From Nostoc linckia NIES-25 (GTDB lineage: Bacteria > Cyanobacteriota > Cyanobacteriia > Cyanobacteriales > Nostocaceae), in assembly GCF_002368035.1 (NCBI RefSeq), contig NZ_AP018222.1, positions 5,908,748 to 5,972,747 on the forward strand: a stretch of DNA of 64,000 bases. Reading direction: 5' to 3'. The notes below the pieces were generated by a model. That model did not search any database, was not told the DNA's origin, and saw only the letters and a list, made by a program, of their open reading frames with translations. How positions within the stretch are numbered: the stretch's first letter is position 1; the number at the start of each line of letters is the position of its first letter. Of this stretch, positions 1-7,396 are shown piece after piece. The translations under genes and the position numbers were made by a program.

Positions 1-645
1 AAAACTTCTCTTGATGTTGACCACCGCGCCTACACTTTAGAGCAGCGCGACCAAATCATAGAAGCTTTTGAAACCCACCGGGTACACGCTCATTATGCCA
101 ATTTGGTGAAATTTTTATTTTGGACTGGTATGAGATTGGGCGAGGCCTTTGCCCTGACCTGGGGGGACGTGCAGGACAATTGCACCAGGATCTCGATTAC
201 CAAATCTTGTAACCTCTACCGAATTAAAAAAGGCACCAAAAACGGCAAGCGCCGAGTTTTTCCCACCGTGCCAGGATCTAAACTTCAAAAATTACTAATT
301 TCCATGCGCCCCAGTCCTGGGGAGTACAACCCGAATGAATTGGTTTTTCGCTCAAAACTAGGCTGCCCCGTCAATACAGACATCGTGCAAAATTTTTGGA
401 ATGGGGTGTCGTCCAAGTGCGGCGATCGCAAATATTTTTACCCCGGTGTGGTGCGGGAATTAGAGGCACTGGGCAAGCTCCCCTACCTCAAACCCTACGC
501 CACCCGGCATACATTCGCCACCTGGGCCATTGCCTCAGGGGTAACGCCAGATCGGGTGGCGCTGTGGATTGGGGATGAAGTTTCAACTGTGTTGCGGTGT
601 TACTGTCACCCAAACGTAGTAGATTCAGAATGTCCCGATTTTTGA
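1..645 (+). CDS. Tyrosine recombinase/integrase, 5'-truncated by the window edge
   Basis: The frame is open from base 1, so the gene starts upstream; an internal TTG at 103 is not a convincing start. The visible 214 residues are the catalytic domain of a phage-type tyrosine recombinase. The first catalytic arginine lies in GMRLGEAFALTW, the box II arginine in TRHTFATWAIASG, and the nucleophilic tyrosine in RCYCHPN near the C-terminus. The usual H-x-x-R histidine is a tyrosine (YATRH), and the later His/Trp position of the usual LGH motif reads IGDE. Such changes occur among cyanobacterial integrases, but activity cannot be assumed. The family cuts and rejoins DNA at att sites. No att core or tRNA is visible beside it. 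It is probably a remnant or the edge of a mobile element lying to the left. Confidence 0.8.
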   Translation, partial: KTSLDVDHRAYTLEQRDQIIEAFETHRVHAHYANLVKFLFWTGMRLGEAFALTWGDVQDNCTRISITKSCNLYRIKKGTKNGKRRVFPTVPGSKLQKLLISMRPSPGEYNPNELVFRSKLGCPVNTDIVQNFWNGVSSKCGDRKYFYPGVVRELEALGKLPYLKPYATRHTFATWAIASGVTPDRVALWIGDEVSTVLRCYCHPNVVDSECPDF

Positions 646-702
646 TCTGCTACTTGATTGCTGCTAGCCAATTGCAACTGAAAACCCTTGTTTTTCAAGG
701 AT

Positions 703-1884
703 TTACCCTTGTTGCCAATATTTATAAGCTGCGTAAGCCATAGTCACAACCCCAGTGATAATGGCAGATTCATTAACTTCAAATTGGGGATGGTGTAATG
801 GGTGGTTAACGATTCTTTCTTTGTAGCCTACACCCAAGCGAAACATTGAGCCAGGGACGCGTTCTAAATATATAGAAAAATCTTCGGCACCAAGGGACGG
901 TTCGGGTAAGACTTGAACGCGATCGCTACTCCAAGCTTCTTCTGCGGCTGATTGTAGCAATTGTGTCAAACCATAATCATTTTGAACGCTAGGTACGCCC
1001 TGACGATAATTAACTTGATAGCTTGCCCCATAAGCACGGCAGACGCTAGCTACAATATTTTCGATCCAATTTGGCAAATGGGCGCGGGTTTCAGGATGAA
1101 GCGATCGCACCGTTCCCAATAACTGTACTTTATCAGCAATCACATTGGCCGCTCTGCCGCCGTTAATCTTACCAATGCTCAACACCACAGGACGCAAGGG
1201 ATTCTGCGTGCGGCTGATGGCTTGTTGCAATCCAGTAATCACTTGAGCCGCCACCCAAATGGCATCAATCGCCTCATGGGGACGCGCCCCATGTCCAGAT
1301 TCGCCAATAATCAAAATTTCTAAATCGTCAGCAGCAGCGGTTAACGCCCCATAACGCACCCCAATGGAACCTGCGGGTATAGAAGGAAAAACATGAACTC
1401 CTAATATAGCTGAGACGTTTTCCATCGCCCCATCTTTGACCATCCAGCTCGCCCCTTGGGCAATTTCCTCGGCTGACTGAAATAAAAACCGCACCTGACC
1501 ACCTAATTCTTCTGCTATTTGGGCAAGTATCATTGCCGTTCCCAATCCCACCGTAGTGTGGACATCATGACCGCAGGCGTGCATCACCCCAGGCGCACGA
1601 GAGGCATATTCCAAATTAGTGGCCTCTTGAATTGGCAAAGCGTCCATGTCGGTGCGAATTGCCAATAAACGCTCATTTTGACTAGTGTTTTGCAGTTCGC
1701 CGATAACGCCTGTTTTACCGACCCCTTCTTGGACGTGCAAACCACTAGAAGACAAAACACCAGCTACAAAAGCAGCTGTTTGGTATTCCTGACCGCTGAG
1801 TTCGGGGTGGGAGTGAATGTGGCGGCGAATTTCAATTAAGCGAGGTGCTAGTTTTGCTGCTAAGTCTTTAATACGAGTAAGCAT
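703..1884 (-). CDS. M20-family metallo-amidohydrolase (N-acyl amino acid / hippurate hydrolase type)
   Basis: This 393-residue protein has the usual length of the M20D family (hippuricase, IAA-amino acid hydrolase, N-acyl-L-amino acid amidohydrolase). These enzymes hydrolyse N-acylated amino acids with a di-metal centre in the cytoplasm. Visible motifs are the metal-binding ACGHDVHTT near residue 100, the catalytic Glu pair in FQSAEEIAQG near residue 135, and the dimerisation-domain GHGARPHEAIDA near residue 195. A late Glu-Asp, GAEDFS, supplies a further ligand. No signal peptide is seen. The gene stands alone on the minus strand about 130 bp downstream of the FAD oxidoreductase gene and may be cotranscribed with it. 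The exact acyl substrate cannot be read from the sequence. Confidence 0.9.
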   Translation of the reverse strand: MLTRIKDLAAKLAPRLIEIRRHIHSHPELSGQEYQTAAFVAGVLSSSGLHVQEGVGKTGVIGELQNTSQNERLLAIRTDMDALPIQEATNLEYASRAPGVMHACGHDVHTTVGLGTAMILAQIAEELGGQVRFLFQSAEEIAQGASWMVKDGAMENVSAILGVHVFPSIPAGSIGVRYGALTAAADDLEILIIGESGHGARPHEAIDAIWVAAQVITGLQQAISRTQNPLRPVVLSIGKINGGRAANVIADKVQLLGTVRSLHPETRAHLPNWIENIVASVCRAYGASYQVNYRQGVPSVQNDYGLTQLLQSAAEEAWSSDRVQVLPEPSLGAEDFSIYLERVPGSMFRLGVGYKERIVNHPLHHPQFEVNESAIITGVVTMAYAAYKYWQQG

Positions 1885-2013
1885 CGATATAATTTATCTA
1901 CAGGCTTGCTTCCATGATAAGAAACTGTTAACAAATAAAGCCAAAAATAAAAGTTTTTGGGAATTAGAAACTAGAAATCGTTTTCTAATACCTAATACCC
2001 AACACGCAATACT

Positions 2014-4044
2014 TTATCGCCAATCTTCCCAGTTTTGGTTAAAAATGGATGTATCCGGGAAGGCAGTCGGGTTACCATTTTTTTCCAACAAGCGTTTGAG
2101 TGCTTCTAGCTGTGGTTCTGGTTTGGGTAAGTCATCGACTAGTTGGTAAGGTGCGATCGCATTTTTAATCGCAAAGCTAGCAACGGTTCCCGCAGCTGCA
2201 CCAGCCGACCATTCAAAGGAATGTACTCGATAAGCCGCGGCGGCAATATGACTAGTGCCAATGCTTTTACCTCCTACGAGTAAATTGTCAATTTTCTGGG
2301 GAATCATCGCTCTCAGGGCGATTTGGAAGGGATAAGCTTGACCGGCACCGCGTCTTTCACCTGCACGTTCTGTGTTACCAGCGGCTTCTGGGGGACTGTT
2401 GGTCATACACGGATGGAAATCTATGGCGTAGTGACCAATACCCACAGCATCGGGGAAAATGGTAGAACGAGTCCGGCGCATTACTTTGTCTGGTGAAATC
2501 TCGCCCGCAATTACAGATGTCGCTTCTAACCCTGCCAGTGCGGCTGTTAATTGCCGATACATATCCGCTGGCAGAGTTTTGCGGTAATATTCGTCATTGT
2601 AATTGCGGCGAGAAATATCAATTTCCCAAATCGTAAAGCCTCCCGGCTGCCCCCAACTTGGACGGCCAATGATGCGGCGTCCTTCTCGCATGTAGGGATA
2701 TTTCGATAAACCGTGTACTGTCCCCATCGGCGACTTTAGCCCCGCCACAAAGCGGTTATTGGGTCGCGGCTGCTTAACACCTTCCCCTAGTTGAGAATCC
2801 GTAGTTCCAGCCACCAACCAGTAATAGTAAGAGAGGGCATTTTCTTCACCTTTGCGGAGGGTTTCTGTCCGCAGTCCTCCCATCCAACCCCCTGACTGTA
2901 ACTGCCCGGTACTTTGTAACTGTTGGCGAGTATAAATTAGGTTATCCTTAGCTGTTCCGGGGCGGTAGTCGTTACCCCAAGTCCAGTTTTGCATCGAAAT
3001 ATCACCTGGCGTCGCCGCATTAAAAGTTACACCACCAAATTTTGTGGATTGCCCTTTGTTGGGACTCCAAATGCGACGGTAGGTGAAAACTAAGTCAAAA
3101 TTAGCCAGCCGTGTCAATTCATAGCTAAAGTATGGCGAGTATTGTAAATAAAATGGCGGCATTGTCTGGGGTTGTGGTTCCTTAGTTGCCTCCATTGCAA
3201 AGGTGTAGGTAAAGCCTTGAGGGCAATAAGGATCGTTGGTGGTACTGGAAGCAGAAGGTTCCAAGTAAGAACGGGCATCTATGCCTAAGCGATAGGGGAC
3301 ATCAGCAAGAGCGATAATTTCCCCGGTTTCGCTGGCGTCTACAACATACCACTTGGGAGCATCTCCTTTAGTTTGCTTGGGAATGAAACGAAGAATGGTT
3401 TTGGTAAATCGAGACGAGTTATCGTAGCGATAGGCGTCTTCAATAACTTGAGATAAAGTAAAGGTGTTGAGAGGTGGTGCGCCTTTTGGTGGTTGATGTT
3501 GGATGGCGATCGCACTATTAATTAATTTCCCATCAGCACCGATTTCCAAATCCTTAATTACCGTGTTAGGAAACCATTGCAGCTTTCCTTTACCCTGCTT
3601 TTCTGCATCTTTCAGCATCTGAGCCAAAATTGCGTGAGCATCGTGGGGAAGAAAACAAGACTCACTAACCCAGCAATCACCAGGATTCAGTTTACCGTAT
3701 TTACGCTCAATGCGGTTTCGCAATTCGAGATAGCCGCGAGAATAGAATTGCTTTGCCCGTTGGGTTGGGCGTTCATCTAATGCAGATGTCCCTTGGGCAG
3801 AAATTTGTCCTCCTAGCCAGTCAGTAATTTCGGTGAGGCAAACAGTTCGTCCTGCGAGTAACCCCTCATAAGCTGTAGCCGCACCGGATAGCCCGCCACC
3901 CACAACTAAAATATCGCAATTGACACTTTTATCTGGGCTTCTCGGTGGTGTTCCATTTGCCCCATCAAGTGCAACTAAGCTAAATATTAAATTGAGACCG
4001 AACAGCGATGTCAAACCGTAACCGACTTTGTGTCTACATTTCAT
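2014..4044 (-). CDS. Exported FAD-dependent oxidoreductase
   Basis: This 676-residue protein begins with a hydrophobic stretch (residues about 10-30) that looks like a signal peptide or anchor. A Rossmann dinucleotide fold follows: CDILVVGGGLSGAATAYEG gives the GxGxxG motif at about residue 43. An FAD-family C-terminal motif, LLVGGKSIGTSHIAAAAYR, lies near residue 605. It belongs to the broad FAD_oxidored (PF12831-like) family, in which a conserved flavin domain surrounds a poorly conserved substrate region. The substrate is unknown. The N-terminal hydrophobic segment suggests it acts outside the cytoplasm, which is unusual for a flavoprotein and would fit Tat-less insertion or a lumenal location. 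The upstream 500 bp are repeat-rich and could carry its promoter only close to the start. Confidence 0.82.
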   Translation of the reverse strand: MKCRHKVGYGLTSLFGLNLIFSLVALDGANGTPPRSPDKSVNCDILVVGGGLSGAATAYEGLLAGRTVCLTEITDWLGGQISAQGTSALDERPTQRAKQFYSRGYLELRNRIERKYGKLNPGDCWVSESCFLPHDAHAILAQMLKDAEKQGKGKLQWFPNTVIKDLEIGADGKLINSAIAIQHQPPKGAPPLNTFTLSQVIEDAYRYDNSSRFTKTILRFIPKQTKGDAPKWYVVDASETGEIIALADVPYRLGIDARSYLEPSASSTTNDPYCPQGFTYTFAMEATKEPQPQTMPPFYLQYSPYFSYELTRLANFDLVFTYRRIWSPNKGQSTKFGGVTFNAATPGDISMQNWTWGNDYRPGTAKDNLIYTRQQLQSTGQLQSGGWMGGLRTETLRKGEENALSYYYWLVAGTTDSQLGEGVKQPRPNNRFVAGLKSPMGTVHGLSKYPYMREGRRIIGRPSWGQPGGFTIWEIDISRRNYNDEYYRKTLPADMYRQLTAALAGLEATSVIAGEISPDKVMRRTRSTIFPDAVGIGHYAIDFHPCMTNSPPEAAGNTERAGERRGAGQAYPFQIALRAMIPQKIDNLLVGGKSIGTSHIAAAAYRVHSFEWSAGAAAGTVASFAIKNAIAPYQLVDDLPKPEPQLEALKRLLEKNGNPTAFPDTSIFNQNWEDWR

Positions 4045-4545
4045 TGTTAGTAAACCCTTTCAAATCCTCTGTCACCTTGTAGACGGTAGCATCGAAGAAA
4101 TGTCGATCACAAGTATATTGAATTAGAACATGGCGTATGCGGAATACGGTTGAGTTAAGGAAATATATCTGTTGAGCTACGGTGTGCACACATCTCTCTA
4201 GGAAACCAAAATCCTCGTAGATCCGTCATTATCCTCCTTAAAAAGGAGGACTTTGAGAGGTTTTTGCCCCAATACAGTTCAGTTAAAACTCGATCCTCCC
4301 TAACCCTCCTTAAAAAGGAGGGAACTAAGCCCCCCAATTTATCAGGGGGTTGGGGGGATCTTCCGAAGCTAAATACCGTTAACTGAACCGTATTGGTTTT
4401 TGCCCCCCTTTTTTAAGGGGGGTTGGGGGGATCAAAAGTCTGCGGCGAACTCTAGAAGACTTGTGTGTAAACCGTAGGGGGAGCAGGGGGAATGATTGAG
4501 GGTGACGCAAAGACAAGTCGGAGGGTAGCTAATGGGATTCCGATA
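4045..4545. other. Repeat-rich intergenic region
   Basis: No gene is supported in this 500-bp gap. It holds a 16-bp sequence at 4143-4158 resembling the end of the element at 4271-4394, a short hairpin (CCTCCTTAAAAAGGAGG, about 4230-4246), the miniature element itself, and a C-rich/G-rich hairpin at about 4403-4428. The right end (4470-4545) has G-rich filler typical of Nostocales spacers. Confidence 0.7.
4271..4394. mobile_element. Miniature inverted-repeat element (family 1), inserted with 12-bp duplication
   Basis: Terminal inverted repeats are seen at 4271-4286 (AATACAGTTCAGTTAA) and 4379-4394 (TTAACTGAACCGTATT); they match at 15 of 16 positions. The 12-bp sequence GGTTTTTGCCCC occurs directly on both sides, at 4259-4270 and 4395-4406, as expected for a target-site duplication. 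The interior holds only G/C-rich hairpins and no coding capacity, so mobilisation would need a transposase in trans. A second copy lies at 58819-58951. Duplications of 11-12 bp are known for IS4-family elements; assigning the parent transposon to that family is inference. Confidence 0.65.
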
Positions 4546-5847
4546 TTAACCAAAACTTTGAACAACGTAGATATCATTTCCTGCATTATCGGCTAAAAAC
4601 AAGCCGCTGTCAGTATTTTCGATATTTTCGCTACCCGCAATACCTTTTTGCAGAATTTGAATTATTCTTTGGGGACTAAAAGATTCCAATTCCACAAACT
4701 TTCCAGATTCTAAAAATTCTATTTCTTCTGTAGAAAAATTTTGAAGAATTTCTCCAGATAATTTTTTTGCTGCTTGCGCTGATTCTGGAGAAGTTTGAAT
4801 AAACATTCCGCGTTTAGCGGCAATAATTTGGCGTGGTGTTAATCCAATATCAATAATGATAATATTGCTATCTTGAAACCATTTAGGACTAGTGCGGAGA
4901 TGGCGAACTAAACCGATTCCTTGGGGGCTGCAATCATGGAGGGCATAGACTTTAAGATCTGGATTGCGACGTAACATTTGCATCATAGTTTCAAAAATAC
5001 CTTGAGGGTAACCAGTGATGCTGAGAATTGCACAGTTATTTTCAAAATGGAAATTATTAGCGATTAATAGTTGAGCAATAGTAGCGCGATCGCAAACTAT
5101 TAACCGATCGAAACTGTAAGCAGTAACATCAGGATTAAATGTAGCGAGGGTATTATCTTCGCGCGGGGAAGGAAGAATTTTGACAATTAAACCATTAATT
5201 TGTCGCCAGCGATTTATCCAATTTTCAAATTCGTTTTGAGAAAATAAAAATTCTTGTGTCGATAGTCCTGAGTTTTGTAGTTGTTGAGTTCCCAAGTATA
5301 TCGATACCATTCCCATGAGGACGCTCAAGGTAAAGGCATAGAAGGAACTTATCGTTAATATGCTGGTAGAAATTCCTGCACCGAGAATGATAATTCCGAT
5401 AATCTGTAAAACTCTGGCATTGGCTCTGCGACTTTTGAGGCTAAGTTTACTAGAATCGCTATTTTGAAAAACCTTAAAGATATAAATAGCATTAAAAATA
5501 AACAGTAACAAGGCGACAATCTCTTGATTCCCGCCTGTTACACTAGCCGACGAAAAACCTATAAATCCGCTCAAGAATACATAGCCTAAAAACAAGCTCA
5601 ATGCTGAAGAAAACGACCTACCTCCAAGACGAATATTTAAAAAATAAAATAATTGTTTTGGTGTAAAAAATAAAGTATTACTAGCAGAAATATCGGATAA
5701 AACTTTGGCGAATAGAGGGTCAGTTATTTTGACTTTACTCATACTCGTGGGTTCAAAAGCAAACGGATGATTGCATTTTAAACACCGACCTTGATTAGCT
5801 GTCCGGTCTTTTAATTTATTATCAGTTCCGCATTTAATACACTTCAT
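4546..5847 (-). CDS. Zinc-ribbon, multi-helix membrane protein with a TOPRIM-like C-terminal region (function unknown)
   Basis: The protein has 433 residues. The N-terminus carries two CxxC pairs (C3, C6, C22, C25), a zinc ribbon. Residues about 65-190 contain four or more hydrophobic segments. The cytoplasmic C-terminal half holds a glycine-containing strand (ILSITGYPQG) and then VYALHDCSPQGIGLVRHL, which resembles the DxD strand of TOPRIM folds as found in Spo11/TopoVI-A. The resemblance is by eye and the function is not known. The next gene on the same strand, the decarboxylase, is upstream with a 29-bp spacer, so the two may share a transcript. No clear ribosome binding site is visible before the ATG. 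Confidence 0.75.
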   Translation of the reverse strand: MKCIKCGTDNKLKDRTANQGRCLKCNHPFAFEPTSMSKVKITDPLFAKVLSDISASNTLFFTPKQLFYFLNIRLGGRSFSSALSLFLGYVFLSGFIGFSSASVTGGNQEIVALLLFIFNAIYIFKVFQNSDSSKLSLKSRRANARVLQIIGIIILGAGISTSILTISSFYAFTLSVLMGMVSIYLGTQQLQNSGLSTQEFLFSQNEFENWINRWRQINGLIVKILPSPREDNTLATFNPDVTAYSFDRLIVCDRATIAQLLIANNFHFENNCAILSITGYPQGIFETMMQMLRRNPDLKVYALHDCSPQGIGLVRHLRTSPKWFQDSNIIIIDIGLTPRQIIAAKRGMFIQTSPESAQAAKKLSGEILQNFSTEEIEFLESGKFVELESFSPQRIIQILQKGIAGSENIENTDSGLFLADNAGNDIYVVQSFG

Positions 5848-5876
5848 AATTTTTATTGGATATTAGTAGTGAACCT

Positions 5877-7271
5877 TTAGTTATCCAACACCTGATTCGC
5901 CAGCAAAACATTGTAGTCTTCTCGTTGGCGAATTAGTCGATGTCTGCCATTTTCTAACAAAACTTCCGCAGGTTTAGGGCGGTGTAAAAAGTGAGATGAC
6001 ATAGCATAGCCATAAGCACCCACATCTAAAATGGCAATAACATCACCAATTTCTAATGCTGGGAATTGGCAATTTTTCCCTAGATAATCTCTGGAGTAAG
6101 TTGTGTTACCGCAAACATCAGTTGTGAATAGGGAGTGGGGAGTGGGGAGTGGGGAGATGGGGAGACTTGTACTGAGCGGAGCCGAAGTATGGGGAGGTGG
6201 GGAGGTAGGGGGACAACTTGCAGCAATTTCTCCTTGTCCCCTTGTCCTCCGAAGTTTGGATCGGAGGAAACCTCCGCTCCAACTTCTCTCCTTGTCGCCT
6301 TGTCCTCTTTGCCAGGTGGTGATTTCTCGGTAGCCACCGTGTACTGAGGGTACTGAAAGATTCGCAACGGTGGTATCAACTCCGAGAATTTGTTTATCTC
6401 CTTGCCATTTGACAGAAACAACTTGAGCAAGCATTGTTGCACATCCAGCGATCGCAGCTCGTCCCGGTTCAATTACCAAATCAATTTTCTTTGGTAAACA
6501 CCCAATTTTCTCGCTCAACTCAGTCCCAAATATTTCCCAGTCAAACCCTACTGCGTTGTGATGATAGGGATAGCCAAAGCCACCACCAAAATCGAGATAT
6601 TCCCAATCTGGCAAAAGTTGTGCTGTTGCAATTACTCGATCGATTACTTGAGTGAAAGCTGCTGTAGCATTAGTTCCCGTCCCTCGATAGAAATGTAAAC
6701 CACTCAGCTTCACTCCAACCTCACCAGCCAAAGCGATCGCTTCATCAAATTCCTCAGGACGCACGCCAATGCGGCTATCTCCAGTAATTTCTGGCAAATT
6801 AACACGCAAACCCAGGCGGGGGGGCAGGGGGGAAGTTGTACAGTTAGTTAAGATTTCGCAGCACAACCGCAACTGATCGAGGCTATCTAAATTGAGAGTT
6901 GTAACTCCCCAATTCAAAACTTGTATCATCTCAGCCTGGTTTAAATTGCTCCCAGTGTAGACAATCTCACTGGGATCGAAACCCGCTTGCAAACCGAGAA
7001 AAATATCTCCTGGCGTATTAGCGTGGAGTCCCCAGCCAGCCGAGCGAAAAATTTTTAACAGCGCAATATTACCATTAGTGACGCTGGCAAAGCGAAATTG
7101 TGTATGAGGATAGCTGACAGCCCCAGTTATATACTCAATAGTTTTGCGTAAGCGATCGCCATCATAAACATAAAGCGGAGAACCGTAAATACTTATTAAC
7201 TCCTGCGCCTGTTCCCAAGAAAATGGCGGACTAAGGGAAGTTTGAAAGTTAGAAAATTTGTTACTCTCCAT
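5877..7271 (-). CDS. PLP-dependent decarboxylase of the LysA/ODC fold (group IV), with an in-frame repeat insertion
   Basis: The fold-III decarboxylases remove the alpha-carboxylate of diaminopimelate, ornithine or arginine-type substrates using PLP. Here the alanine-racemase-like barrel is visible (FRFASVTNGNIALLKIF, with Asn where the PLP lysine is expected in A-x-K-A/T-N; HFYRGTGTNA; FGGGFGYPY; EPGRAAIAG). The C-terminal region has VCGNTTYSRDYLG, where the family has a Cys-x(3)-D active-site loop, and DVGAYGYAMSSHF. Residues about 312-383 are low-complexity and derive from dispersed DNA repeats inserted just before the active-site loop. The apparent change at the lysine position and the insertion make the activity uncertain. 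The gene lies downstream of the asparagine-synthase-like gene on the same strand, which suggests a shared biosynthetic role with an unknown product. Confidence 0.8.
   Translation of the reverse strand: MESNKFSNFQTSLSPPFSWEQAQELISIYGSPLYVYDGDRLRKTIEYITGAVSYPHTQFRFASVTNGNIALLKIFRSAGWGLHANTPGDIFLGLQAGFDPSEIVYTGSNLNQAEMIQVLNWGVTTLNLDSLDQLRLCCEILTNCTTSPLPPRLGLRVNLPEITGDSRIGVRPEEFDEAIALAGEVGVKLSGLHFYRGTGTNATAAFTQVIDRVIATAQLLPDWEYLDFGGGFGYPYHHNAVGFDWEIFGTELSEKIGCLPKKIDLVIEPGRAAIAGCATMLAQVVSVKWQGDKQILGVDTTVANLSVPSVHGGYREITTWQRGQGDKERSWSGGFLRSKLRRTRGQGEIAASCPPTSPPPHTSAPLSTSLPISPLPTPHSLFTTDVCGNTTYSRDYLGKNCQFPALEIGDVIAILDVGAYGYAMSSHFLHRPKPAEVLLENGRHRLIRQREDYNVLLANQVLDN
6121..6335. repeat. Dispersed-repeat insertion inside the decarboxylase gene
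   Basis: A 7-bp tandem repeat, GGGAGTG, runs for about four units at 6131-6158. It is followed by G-rich and C-rich filler of the kind seen between genes elsewhere in this window (for example ACTTGTACTGAGCG, also near 48190 on the other strand). The whole block stays open in the decarboxylase frame and adds roughly 70 residues. Confidence 0.75.
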
Positions 7272-7396
7272 AATTTCAACTTAGTTGCTCCGTCTAAGTA
7301 GGTAGACATAATTAAATGTAAAATACAAAAGTTTAAAACCCCCATCGACACTCGCTTTTCCCTTCTGCCTCCTGCCTTCTGCCTCCTGCCTTCTCC

